Origin: JAVKFF01 sp040226215
GTDB taxonomy: Bacteria; Pseudomonadota; Alphaproteobacteria; DSM-16000; Inquilinaceae
DNA: 64,000 nt
Direction of reading: 5' to 3'
Assembly: GCA_040226215.1 (NCBI GenBank)
Contig: JAVKFF010000246.1
Location: 16,838 to 80,837 of the forward strand
The notes under the pieces were generated by a model. The model had not been told where the DNA came from and searched no databases. It saw only the letters and a list, made by a program, of their open reading frames with translations. The position numbers and the translations under genes are program-made. This document shows, one piece after another, positions 1-7,840 of the stretch (position 1 is the first letter of the stretch; the number at the start of each line of letters is the position of its first letter).

Positions 1-390
1 CGCCTTGGTCTTCTGACGCACCAGCTTCAGGAAGGCCATGCCGTCGAGTTCCTTCTCGCCGCGCGCCCGACGGTGGGCGTTCAGCGCCGTGCGCAGGAAG
101 GTGTTCGTCTGCACGCCCGGGATCTCCAGCGGATACTGGAAGGCGAGGAACAGGCCGAGATGGCTGCGTTCTTCGGGCTCCAGCTCGAACAGGTCGCGGC
201 CCCGGAAGCGTATTGTGCCGCCGGTCACCTCGTAGCCCTCGCGGCCGGCCAGCACGTAGGACAGGGTCGACTTGCCGGAGCCGTTGGGGCCCATGACGGC
301 GTGCATCTCGCCCTCGCCGATGGTGAGGGAAAGCCCCTTGAGGATCTCCTTGCCGTCGACCGTCACATGCAGGTCGTTGATCTCGAGCAT
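1..390 (-). CDS. sufC: Fe-S cluster assembly ATPase SufC (3' end cut by window edge)
   Basis: This is the N-terminal 130 codons of the SufC ABC-type ATPase, which energises the SufBCD scaffold that builds Fe-S clusters in the cytoplasm. The Walker A motif GPNGSGKS is at residues 34-41, and the Q-loop segment FLAFQYP with the following EIPG is typical of SufC. The start ATG (388-390) is 76 nt downstream of a small membrane protein gene in the suf operon. The Walker B and signature motifs lie outside the window, so completeness cannot be judged. The context (sufB, ferredoxin, desulfurase and iscR upstream on the same strand) fixes the identity within the ABC superfamily. Confidence 0.95.
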   Translation of the reverse strand, partial: MLEINDLHVTVDGKEILKGLSLTIGEGEMHAVMGPNGSGKSTLSYVLAGREGYEVTGGTIRFRGRDLFELEPEERSHLGLFLAFQYPLEIPGVQTNTFLRTALNAHRRARGEKELDGMAFLKLVRQKTKA

Positions 391-466
391 TATCGATCGT
401 TTCCTTGCGTTCGTTGCCGCCGTCGGCACAGGCCGGCTTTCATTTCCCTCGGGCCCAGGCCGGCCA

Positions 467-724
467 TCATTTCCCGCCGCCCCAGCGCCAGCGCCAGACC
501 CCGTCCGTCTTCAGCCAGGCGACCCAGATCAGCAGCGCGACCAGCGCCGCGGTGCCGGCGAAGAACAGCAGCCAGGCGCCGAGACTGGCGAAGGCGGTGA
601 TGATGGTCAGCACCGCCAGGACGATCTCCGCCACGAAGAAGCCGGCGACCAGGGCCCAGCCCTCCCAGCTCGTCGGCTGGGCGCCGTAACCGTGGGTCTT
701 GGGCTTGAACCAGTAGCGGCGCAT
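467..724 (-). CDS. small two-TM membrane protein within the suf operon
   Basis: This encodes 85 residues with a short polar N-terminus containing aromatic residues (MRRYWFKPKTHGYG) and two predicted membrane segments at about residues 22-44 and 48-70. It ends in a Trp/Arg tail (VWRWRWGGGK). I do not recognise a named family. It lies between the 84-residue membrane protein and sufC, on the same strand, 12 nt after the former's stop. Co-transcription with suf genes suggests an accessory or merely hitch-hiking role in Fe-S assembly. Coding potential is supported by the clean hydrophobic pattern, the spacing and the absence of a better frame. Function is unknown. Confidence 0.7.
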   Translation of the reverse strand: MRRYWFKPKTHGYGAQPTSWEGWALVAGFFVAEIVLAVLTIITAFASLGAWLLFFAGTAALVALLIWVAWLKTDGVWRWRWGGGK

Positions 725-736
725 GGGTCTCGCTCC

Positions 737-991
737 TCACTTGCGGCGCAGCGTCCGGCGCCGCACGACGAAGACGAAGATGCCGGTCACCACCAGCATC
801 GTCACCAGCAGCACGCCGAGCCGCAGGAAGCGCTCCTCCACCGCCATCTCGGGCGTGTCGGCCGCCAGAACCGCGGCGGAGCCGAGCGCCACGAGATAGG
901 CCAGCACCAGCACCCAGCCCCAGGGGCTGATCGGGCGGACGCCGCGTCCGGCGCCCCGCCTCTCGAACCAGGGATCGCCGAAGCCACGCAT
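737..991 (-). CDS. small two-TM membrane protein coupled to sufB
   Basis: This encodes 84 residues with membrane segments at about 22-42 and 57-77 and a basic C-terminus (VVRRRTLRRK). The start codon overlaps the sufB stop (TGATG on the minus strand, 989-993), so translation is likely coupled to sufB. No family is recognised. With its neighbour at 467-724 it makes a pair of small membrane proteins between sufB and sufC, two genes that are usually adjacent or separated only by suf genes. A function tied to SufBC at the membrane would be speculation. Confidence 0.7.
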   Translation of the reverse strand: MRGFGDPWFERRGAGRGVRPISPWGWVLVLAYLVALGSAAVLAADTPEMAVEERFLRLGVLLVTMLVVTGIFVFVVRRRTLRRK

Positions 992-2448
992 CAGCCGACC
1001 GATCCCTCCAGGCTGATCGCCACCAGCTTCTGCGCCTCCACGGCGAACTCCATGGGCAGCACCTGCAGCACCTCGCGGCAGAAGCCGTTGACGATAAGCG
1101 CCAGGGCCTCCTCCTCCGGGATGCCGCGCTGGCGGCAGTAGAAGAGCTGGTCGTCCGACACCTTCGAGGTGGTCGCCTCGTGCTCCACCTGCGCGGTCGG
1201 GTTCTTCATCTCGATATAGGGCACCGTGTGGGCGCCGCAGCGGTCGCCGACCAGCAGGCTGTCGCACTGGGTGTAGTTGCGCGCGCCGTCGGCATTGGGC
1301 TGGATGCGCACCAGACCGCGATAGGTGTTGTCCGACCTGCCGGCCGAGATGCCCTTGGAGATGATGCGCGAGCGGGTGCGCCGGCCCATATGGATCATCT
1401 TGGTGCCGGTATCGGCCTGCTGGCGATTGTTGGTGATCGCCACCGAATAGAATTCGCCCACCGAATCATCGCCGCGCAGCATGCAGGACGGGTATTTCCA
1501 GGTGACGGCCGAGCCGGTCTCGACCTGCGTCCAGCTCACCTTGGAGCGCTGGCCGCGACAGTCGGCCCGCTTGGTGACGAAGTTGAAGATGCCGCCGCGC
1601 CCTTCCTCGTCGCCAGGGTACCAGTTCTGCACGGTGGAATACTTGATCTCCGCGTCGTCGAGCGCGACCAGTTCCACCACCGCGGCGTGCAACTGGTTCT
1701 CGTCGCGCTGCGGCGCGGTGCAGCCCTCCAGATAGGAGACGTAGGCGCCCTTGTCGGCGATGATCAGCGTGCGCTCGAACTGGCCGGTGTTCTCCGCGTT
1801 GATGCGGAAATAGGTCGACAGCTCCATCGGGCAGCGCACGCCCGGCGGCACATAGACGAAGGAGCCGTCGGTGAAGACGGCCGAGTTCAGCGCCGCGAAG
1901 TAGTTGTCGCCATGCGGCACCACCGAGGCCAGGTACTTGCGCACCAGGTCCGGATGCTTCTGGATCGCCTCGGAGATCGAGCAGAAGATCACGCCGGCCT
2001 CGGCCAGCTTCTCCTTGAACGTGGTCACCACCGAGACGCTGTCGAACACCGCGTCGACCGCGACGACACCGGCCAGCACCTTCTGCTCGTCGAGCGGGAT
2101 GCCGAGCTTCTTGTAGGTGTCGAGCAGTTGCGGATCGACCTCGTCCAGACTCTTCGGCCCGTCCTTCTTCTTCGGCGCGGCGTAGTAGTAGAGATCCTGC
2201 AGGTCGATGGGCGGGTATTTCACCTTCGCCCAGTTCGGCTCGACCATGCGCTGGAACACGCGATAGGCCTCGAGCCGCCAGTCGAGCATCCATTGCGGCT
2301 CGCCCTTCTTGGCGCTGATGAAGGCGATGATGTCCTCGTTCAGCCCCTTGGGCGCCGTCTCCTGCTCGATATCGGTGACGAAGCCGTACTTGTAGCGCTG
2401 GCCACCGACTTCCTTGACCGTATCGATGGTTTCCCTGACCGCGGCCAT
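991..2448 (-). CDS. sufB: Fe-S cluster assembly scaffold SufB
   Basis: This is a 485-residue SufB, the usual length for the family. SufB partners SufC and SufD as the scaffold on which nascent Fe-S clusters are assembled from SufS/SufE-type sulfur. The beta-helix core is recognisable (FERTLIIADKGAYVSYLEG) and the conserved CGAHT cysteine is at residue 404. The ATG at 2448 is preceded by a good ribosome site (GGGAG). A 206-nt gap separates it from fdx upstream, and that gap contains an IscR-type palindrome, so sufB probably has its own promoter as well as read-through from the iscR-desulfurase genes. Confidence 0.97.
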   Translation of the reverse strand: MAAVRETIDTVKEVGGQRYKYGFVTDIEQETAPKGLNEDIIAFISAKKGEPQWMLDWRLEAYRVFQRMVEPNWAKVKYPPIDLQDLYYYAAPKKKDGPKSLDEVDPQLLDTYKKLGIPLDEQKVLAGVVAVDAVFDSVSVVTTFKEKLAEAGVIFCSISEAIQKHPDLVRKYLASVVPHGDNYFAALNSAVFTDGSFVYVPPGVRCPMELSTYFRINAENTGQFERTLIIADKGAYVSYLEGCTAPQRDENQLHAAVVELVALDDAEIKYSTVQNWYPGDEEGRGGIFNFVTKRADCRGQRSKVSWTQVETGSAVTWKYPSCMLRGDDSVGEFYSVAITNNRQQADTGTKMIHMGRRTRSRIISKGISAGRSDNTYRGLVRIQPNADGARNYTQCDSLLVGDRCGAHTVPYIEMKNPTAQVEHEATTSKVSDDQLFYCRQRGIPEEEALALIVNGFCREVLQVLPMEFAVEAQKLVAISLEGSVG

Positions 2449-2553
2449 GCCCTCTCCCTTGCAACTGGCGGCGCCGGCCTTGCGACAGCGCCGCTCTACC
2501 CTTCGTCATCGGATCGGCCGGCACCCACCGGCGCTCCGAACCGCAACTCGCAC

Positions 2554-2578
2554 AATCCCGACTTATCTACTCGGTTAT
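2554..2578 (-). promoter_or_regulatory. IscR type-1-like operator upstream of sufB
   Basis: The plus strand reads AATCCCGACTTATCTACTCG followed by GTTAT. By eye it matches about 19 of 25 positions of the E. coli IscR type-1 consensus as I remember it, including the CCGACT…ACTCGG core. It lies about 106 nt upstream of the sufB start and iscR itself is in the same cluster, so control of sufB by cluster-loaded IscR is a reasonable inference. It was not scored against a matrix. Confidence 0.5.
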
Positions 2579-2654
2579 TGCTCACCTTTATGTATGCCGA
2601 CGCCCTGTCGGATCAACGAAAATCGCCGCCACAAAACCCCTGATCCGAGTCAGG

Positions 2655-2984
2655 TTAAAGCATCATGTTGTTCACTTCCTTGGGCAGCTGCACGACCAGG
2701 CCGTCCAGCTCTTCGGTCATGATGATCTGGCAGCCCAGGCGCGAGGTCTCCTGCAGCCCGAAGGCGAGGTCGAGCATGTCCTCCTCGTCCTCTTGCGGAT
2801 CCTTCAGACGGTCGAACCAGTCCGGATCGACGATGACGTGGCAGGTCGAGCAGGCCAGCGATCCCTCGCAGGCGCCCTCGATGTCGACGCCGTGCTTGTG
2901 GGCGATCTCCATCACGGACAAGCCGATCGGCGCCTCCACCTCGTGTCGCGTCCCGTCCGGGTCGATAAAGGTCATCCTGGGCAT
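2655..2984 (-). CDS. fdx: [2Fe-2S] ferredoxin (adrenodoxin/Isc type)
   Basis: This encodes a 109-residue ferredoxin with cluster ligands C39, C45, C48 and C85 in the C-x5-C-x2-C…C spacing of the adrenodoxin/Isc-Fdx class. Such proteins supply electrons during Fe-S cluster assembly. I chose the ATG at 2984 because it has GGAAGGAA upstream. An in-frame extension to 3026 adds only low-complexity residues, and the internal ATG at 2975 lacks a ribosome site. It lies between the desulfurase and sufB on the same strand, consistent with a dedicated role in this assembly system. Confidence 0.93.
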   Translation of the reverse strand: MPRMTFIDPDGTRHEVEAPIGLSVMEIAHKHGVDIEGACEGSLACSTCHVIVDPDWFDRLKDPQEDEEDMLDLAFGLQETSRLGCQIIMTEELDGLVVQLPKEVNNMML

Positions 2985-3128
2985 CGTCGACCGTGTTCCT
3001 TCCGCGTTCGCAACTGCTCGTACCAATCTCGACCGCCCCCGGCCGGCCGGGGGGTATTAGACCAAAGCGGGCGCCGCACCTAGACGGGTGTCGCATGGCG
3101 TGCATGTGCGGTGGGCAGGCGCCGGCAT

Positions 3129-4247
3129 TCATGCCGCCCGCGACGCCGCCTGGCGCCGCCGCAGCGCCCGCCACGCGACAACGAAGGCATCGATCGCCGC
3201 TTCCGGCGTCTGCGGCCCGAGACTGACGCGGATCGCGCTGCCCGCGATGTCCTCGGGCACGCCCATGGCGCGCAGCACATGGCTCGTCTCCACCTTGCCG
3301 GAGGAGCATGCCGACCCGGCGCTGACCGCGATGCCGGCGAGGTCGAAGGCCATCAGCTGGGTTTCCGATGGTACGCCGGGCAGGGCGACGACGCTGGTAT
3401 TTGCCAGCCGTGCCGTCGCCTGTCCCGGAAAGCGCGCCGCCGGCTCGATGTCGACGACCGCGCTCTCCAGCCGGTCGCGCAGGCCGGCCAGCCTGGCGAA
3501 GCCGGCGATGTCCTGGGCCGCGATCGCCGCGCCGAAACCGGCGATCGCCGGCACGTTCTCCGTGCCGGCGCGGCGCCGCCGCTCCTGGCCGCCGCCACGC
3601 AGCAGCGGCTCCAGCGCCAGCCCCTCGCGCAGGACCAGCGCGCCGGCGCCCTTCGGCCCGCCGATCTTGTGGGCGGACAGGGTCAGCATGTCGACGCCAA
3701 GTTCGGCCATGTCGACCGACAGCCGGCCGACCGCCTGGGTCGCGTCGCAATGGACCAGCAGCCCCGCCGCGCGGGCGACGCGGGCGGCCTCGCGCACCGG
3801 CTGGATCACGCCGGTCTCGTTGTTGGCCAGCATCAGGCTCAGCACGCCCCGTTCGCCGGCCGCCCGCGCCCGCACCTGCAGCGCCGGCAGATCGATCACG
3901 CCGTCCCCGTCGACGGCCATGGTCTCGACACCCGGCTGCGCCAGCACGCTGACGTGCTCGACCGCGCTCGCCAGCCGCACAGGCCGGCCGCAGCCCTGGA
4001 GGGCCCAGCCATTCGCCTCGGTGGCGCCGGCGGTGAACACCACCTGGCCGGCGTCCACGCCGAGCGCGGCCGCGACCTCGCGACGCGCCTCCTCGACCAG
4101 CGCCCGCACCGCCCTGCCGTGCGCGTGGACGCTCGACGGATTGCCGGTCAGGTCCAGCGCCGCCACATGCGCCGCACGCGCCGCCGGCAGCAGCGGCGCG
4201 CTGGCATTGTAGTCGAGATAGTGGCGTTCCAGACGTTCGCCCGTCAT
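3129..4247 (-). CDS. cysteine desulfurase (group I, IscS/NifS-like)
   Basis: This encodes a 372-residue PLP enzyme that removes sulfur from cysteine for Fe-S cluster assembly. The PLP lysine is K194 (SAHKIGGPKG) and the persulfide cysteine is C314 in SACSSGK, the loop type of group I IscS/NifS enzymes rather than SufS. It is somewhat shorter than E. coli IscS. It sits 69 nt downstream of iscR and upstream of fdx and sufB, so an IscS-like enzyme is placed with a SUF scaffold, an arrangement found in alphaproteobacteria. Whether a separate sufS follows sufC and sufD cannot be seen here. Confidence 0.92.
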   Translation of the reverse strand: MTGERLERHYLDYNASAPLLPAARAAHVAALDLTGNPSSVHAHGRAVRALVEEARREVAAALGVDAGQVVFTAGATEANGWALQGCGRPVRLASAVEHVSVLAQPGVETMAVDGDGVIDLPALQVRARAAGERGVLSLMLANNETGVIQPVREAARVARAAGLLVHCDATQAVGRLSVDMAELGVDMLTLSAHKIGGPKGAGALVLREGLALEPLLRGGGQERRRRAGTENVPAIAGFGAAIAAQDIAGFARLAGLRDRLESAVVDIEPAARFPGQATARLANTSVVALPGVPSETQLMAFDLAGIAVSAGSACSSGKVETSHVLRAMGVPEDIAGSAIRVSLGPQTPEAAIDAFVVAWRALRRRQAASRAA

Positions 4248-4316
4248 CGCGGTCCCGGCACGGTTCGGATGGAAATTCGAGGGTCGCCCAGCGAGAATTC
4301 GGTGACTGGTCGGCGC

Positions 4317-4793
4317 CTATTCGGCAGCGACCGGTTCGCGCACGCCGACGCGTGGCAGCGCCATGGGCGGCGTCACACCGACCACCCGCCGTTCGATCAC
4401 GTCCTCCAGCGTCACCGCGGAGAGGAAGCGGTGGATCTGGTGGCCCAGTTCCTCCCAGAGGTCGTGGGTCAGGCAGCGCGACTTGTCGGAGTGGCAGCCG
4501 GCGCCGGAACCCGGCGTGCACCGGGTCGCGCGGATCGGCTCGTCCACCGCCAGGATGATGTCCGCGACGCGCAGTTCCCGGGCCGGACGGCCGACCAGAT
4601 AGCCGCCGCCCGGGCCACGGACGCTGCGCACCAGTCCGCTGCGCCGCAGCTTGGCGAAAAGCTGCTCGAGATAGGACAGGGAGATCTCCTGCCGCTCGGC
4701 GATCTCGGCCAGGGCGATGGGGCGTCCCTGCGCATAGCGGGCGAGATCCACCATCGCCATGACGGCATACCGCCCCTTGGTGCTCAGTTTCAT
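4317..4793 (-). CDS. iscR: Rrf2-family Fe-S regulator IscR
   Basis: This encodes 158 residues with an N-terminal winged helix (about 1-80, including SVRGPGGGYLVGR) and cluster ligands C92, C100, C107 and H110. The CxxH end matches E. coli IscR (C92, C98, C104, H107) with slightly longer loops. IscR senses Fe-S status through a [2Fe-2S] cluster and represses or activates cluster-assembly genes. The start has GGAGAAA upstream. It lies 30 nt after cysE and upstream of the desulfurase. A matching operator is visible before sufB (2554-2578). Confidence 0.94.
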   Translation of the reverse strand: MKLSTKGRYAVMAMVDLARYAQGRPIALAEIAERQEISLSYLEQLFAKLRRSGLVRSVRGPGGGYLVGRPARELRVADIILAVDEPIRATRCTPGSGAGCHSDKSRCLTHDLWEELGHQIHRFLSAVTLEDVIERRVVGVTPPMALPRVGVREPVAAE

Positions 4794-4823
4794 GGTCGTT
4801 TCTCCAACCGGGGCATCCGGCGC

Positions 4824-5570
4824 TCAGTTGCGCGCCCGGCGAGGCTGCCCGGCGCCCAGATCGTCGTCATTGGCTTCCGACTGGCCTTCGCCATGCGGCA
4901 GGGCGGCCCGCATGGCGGCGTTCTCGCCTTCGAGTTGCTGCACCCGCTGGCGCAGCGCCGCGATTTCCTCGCCGAGGCCGCACAGCGCCCGATTGACCGG
5001 GTCCGTGAGATCGTCGCATGGCGTGGCATAGGCGACGAAGGCGGGCGCGGGTTCCGGTGCCTTGCCGATCGGCTTGGCCGGCACGCCGACGACGGTGATG
5101 CCCTCGGCGACGTCCTTGTTCACCACGGCGTTCGACCCGACGCGGACGTTCCGGCCCAGCGTGACGGGGCCGATGATCTTGGCCCCGGCGCCGACGATGA
5201 CGCCGGCCTTCAGCGTCGGGTGGCGCTTGCCCTTCTCCAGCGAGGTGCCGCCGAGCGTCACGCCCTGGTAGAGTGTCACGTCGTCCTCGATCTCCGTGGT
5301 CTCGCCGATCACCACGCCGGTGCCGTGATCGATGAAGAAGCGCCGGCCGATGCTGGCGCCCGGATGGATCTCGATGCCGGTGGCGACCCGTGCCATGTAG
5401 GCGACCCACAGGGCCAGGCCCTGCAGGTTCCAGCGCCAGAGGCGGTTCGCCAGCCGGTGCGCCAGCACCGCATGCAGGCCCGGATAGGTGAACAGGATCG
5501 ATACCGCCGAACGCGCCGCGGGATCGCGAACGCGAATGGTTGCTATGTCTTCGCGAAGTCGCTTGAACAT
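4824..5570 (-). CDS. cysE: serine O-acetyltransferase
   Basis: This encodes a 248-residue CysE, which acetylates serine with acetyl-CoA in the first step of cysteine synthesis. Left-handed beta-helix hexapeptide repeats run from about residue 70 to 170, with the catalytic segments HPGASIG and DHGTGVVIGE and the lid motif GGTSLEKGKRHPT. A C-terminal extension (about 200-248) looks like a short coiled coil with an acidic, disordered end. The ATG at 5570 has AAGGGG nine bases upstream; longer in-frame versions are low complexity. It heads the iscR-desulfurase cluster, so cysteine supply and sulfur transfer are linked. Confidence 0.95.
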   Translation of the reverse strand: MFKRLREDIATIRVRDPAARSAVSILFTYPGLHAVLAHRLANRLWRWNLQGLALWVAYMARVATGIEIHPGASIGRRFFIDHGTGVVIGETTEIEDDVTLYQGVTLGGTSLEKGKRHPTLKAGVIVGAGAKIIGPVTLGRNVRVGSNAVVNKDVAEGITVVGVPAKPIGKAPEPAPAFVAYATPCDDLTDPVNRALCGLGEEIAALRQRVQQLEGENAAMRAALPHGEGQSEANDDDLGAGQPRRARN

Positions 5571-5630
5571 TGCGGCGCCCCTTGTGATATACCGCGCAGT
5601 CTTCGGCGGAGCGCCGCGTTTCGCGGACCT

Positions 5631-5661
5631 GCGGTCATGCCCAGGCGCGGTCATGCCCAGG
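5631..5661. repeat. 16-bp tandem duplication
   Basis: GCGGTCATGCCCAGG occurs at 5631-5645 and again at 5647-5661, giving a perfect 16-bp period in the divergent gap between cysE and the alpha/beta hydrolase. It looks like a recent slipped-strand duplication. No regulatory role is evident. Confidence 0.85.
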
Positions 5662-5836
5662 TGCCGCGCGGGCGCGCTCCCGACCCGCGAGACTGTGGAT
5701 ATAAGAACCCCTACACCGGGGTCAAGAATTAGCCGGCCTTCCACATCGATCGCGGCGAAGAATTCCGAGCCCATCGCTCGGTCTTTTTGGTTAACCGGCC
5801 TCGTGAAGGCCGCCGGCAGAAGCGAGTGAGGTCGGG

Positions 5837-6493
5837 ATGCCCGAAGTGATCTTTAACGGACCCGAAGGCCGCCTGGAGGGACGCTACCGCCATGGCAGCG
5901 GCAGCAATCCGCCGGTGGCCCTCATCCTGCACCCCCATCCCGAGCATGGGGGGACGATGAACAACAAGATCACCTACCTCCTGTTCCAGATCTTCCAGCA
6001 GCGCGGCTTCTCCGTCCTGCGCTTCAACTTCCGCGGTGTCGGGCGCAGCCAGGGCGTGTTCGACCGCGGCGAGGGCGAGCTGTCGGACGCCGCCTCGGCG
6101 CTCGACTGGATGCAGGCGCACAACGCCAATGCCCGTACCTGCTGGGTAGCCGGCTTCAGCTTCGGCGCCTGGATCGGCATGCAGCTGCTGATGCGCCGTC
6201 CCGAGATCGAGGGCTTCATCTCCGTCGCCCCGCCGTCGAACATGTTCGACTTCGGCTTCCTGGCGCCCTGCCCGGCCTCCGGCCTGATCATCAACGGCAC
6301 GCGCGACGACGTGGTGCCGCCCGAGGCGGTGGACAAGCTGGTCGGCAAGCTGCAGCAGCAAAAGGACATCGTCATCGATCACCGGCTGCTCGACGGCGCC
6401 AACCACTATTTCACCCAGCATATCGAGGCGCTGGCCGGCCATGTCGGCGACTATCTCGACGAGCGGCTGGGCAAGGCCGACGCCGCCGAGTGA
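5837..6493 (+). CDS. alpha/beta hydrolase of the HPHP…GGTM type
   Basis: This encodes 218 residues with an alpha/beta-hydrolase fold. It has the early HPHPEHGGTM oxyanion segment, the nucleophile elbow GFSFGAW (Ser at about 112), a late Asp (NGTRDD) and a His (GANHYF) that complete a triad. This short family is widespread in alphaproteobacteria and often sits near tyrS and the Fe-S genes; the substrate is not known. It has no signal peptide, so it is cytoplasmic. It is divergent from cysE and 73 nt upstream of tyrS. Confidence 0.88.
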   Translation: MPEVIFNGPEGRLEGRYRHGSGSNPPVALILHPHPEHGGTMNNKITYLLFQIFQQRGFSVLRFNFRGVGRSQGVFDRGEGELSDAASALDWMQAHNANARTCWVAGFSFGAWIGMQLLMRRPEIEGFISVAPPSNMFDFGFLAPCPASGLIINGTRDDVVPPEAVDKLVGKLQQQKDIVIDHRLLDGANHYFTQHIEALAGHVGDYLDERLGKADAAE

Positions 6494-6566
6494 GCCCCTC
6501 CAGGGACGCAACGCCGTCCTTTCCCGATCCCGCCCGTTCCCGATCCCGCGAAGACCGTCTGACGCC

Positions 6567-7820
6567 ATGACCGCCTACCGTTCGGAATTCGTGCGCACGC
6601 TGGCCGAGCGCCGGTTCATCCACCAGGGCACCGACCTGGAGGCCCTGGACGCCGCCGCTGCGAAGGGACCGATCACCGGCTATATCGGCTTCGACGCCAC
6701 GGCGGACAGCCTGCATGTCGGCTCGCTGGTGCAGATCATGATGCTCTACTGGCTGCAGCGGACCGGCCACCGGCCGATCGCGCTGATGGGCGGCGGCACC
6801 ACCAAGATCGGCGACCCTTCGGGCAAGGACGAGGCGCGCCAGCTGCTCACCGACGAGATCATCGCGGCCAACATCGCCGGCATCCGCCGCCATTTCGAGG
6901 CCTTCCTGGCCTTTGGCGAAGAGGACAACCAGGCGATCCAGGCGAACAACGCCGACTGGCTCGACGGCCTCGCCTACATCCCCTTCCTCAGGGATGTCGG
7001 CCGGCACTTCACGATCAACCGCATGCTGACCTTCGATTCCGTCCGCCTGCGGCTCGACCGCGAGCAGCCGCTGACCTTCCTCGAATTCAACTACATGATC
7101 CTGCAGGCCTACGACTTCGTGGAGCTCAACCGCCGCTACGGCTGCACGCTGCAGATGGGCGGTTCGGACCAGTGGGGCAACATCGTCAACGGCGTCGAAC
7201 TCGGCCGCCGCATCGCCGGTGTCGAACTCTTCGGCCTGACCACGCCGCTGATCACCACGGCGTCGGGCGCCAAGATGGGCAAGACCGCCCAGGGCGCCGT
7301 CTGGCTCGGGCCGGACCGGCTCAGCCCCTATGACTACTGGCAGTTCTGGCGCAATACCGAGGACGGCGATGTCGGCCGCTTCCTGCGCCTGTTCACCGTG
7401 CTGCCGCTCGACGAGATCGCTCGGCTCGAAGCCCTCGGCGGGGCCGAGATCAACGAGGCGAAGAAGCTGCTGGCCGGCGAGGCGACGGCCCTGCTGCACG
7501 GCCGCCAAGCGGCGGAGGAGGCGGCGGAAACCGCGCGCCAGACCTTCGAGTCTGGCGAGAGCGCGGAAGGCCTGCCGACGGTGGAGATCGGCCGCGCCGA
7601 ACTGGCCGCGGGCCTGCCCGCCTTCCGGCTGCTGGCGATCACCGGCCTGGCGGCGTCGAACGGCGAAGCCCGGCGCCTGATCCAGGGTGGCGGCGGCCGG
7701 CTGAACGACGAGAAGATCGCCGGTCCGGAGGACATCATCGACCTGGCTGCGCTCAATCCCGACGGCGTGCTCAAGCTCTCCGCCGGACGCAAGCGCCACG
7801 CCCTCGTCCGCCCGGTCTGA
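6567..7820 (+). CDS. tyrS: tyrosyl-tRNA synthetase
   Basis: This encodes a 417-residue class I aminoacyl-tRNA synthetase that charges tRNA-Tyr. It shows the HIGH-like HVGSLVQ, the tyrosine-binding YMILQAYDF, GGSDQWGN, and KMGKT in place of KMSKS. An S4-like RNA-binding domain (SNGEARRLIQGGGGRLN) forms the C-terminus. The ATG at 6567 begins the family's usual N-terminus; upstream in-frame codons are low complexity. It converges with the YhdP-like gene, with 20 nt between the stops. Confidence 0.96.
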   Translation: MTAYRSEFVRTLAERRFIHQGTDLEALDAAAAKGPITGYIGFDATADSLHVGSLVQIMMLYWLQRTGHRPIALMGGGTTKIGDPSGKDEARQLLTDEIIAANIAGIRRHFEAFLAFGEEDNQAIQANNADWLDGLAYIPFLRDVGRHFTINRMLTFDSVRLRLDREQPLTFLEFNYMILQAYDFVELNRRYGCTLQMGGSDQWGNIVNGVELGRRIAGVELFGLTTPLITTASGAKMGKTAQGAVWLGPDRLSPYDYWQFWRNTEDGDVGRFLRLFTVLPLDEIARLEALGGAEINEAKKLLAGEATALLHGRQAAEEAAETARQTFESGESAEGLPTVEIGRAELAAGLPAFRLLAITGLAASNGEARRLIQGGGGRLNDEKIAGPEDIIDLAALNPDGVLKLSAGRKRHALVRPV

Positions 7821-7840
7821 GCGGCCGGGGACGCGCACCG

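Noticed and set aside
5586..5614. TATATC as a -10 element for cysE on the minus strand
   Set aside because: The hexamer 17 bp upstream (GCGCTC) is not a -35, and the resulting leader would be very short.
3111..5732. Very long open frames antisense to the Fe-S genes, and similar ones over 8468-11101 and 11402-14428
   Set aside because: They are antisense to clear family members, rich in Arg/His/Gln with no recognisable domain, as expected from third-position GC bias in high-GC DNA.
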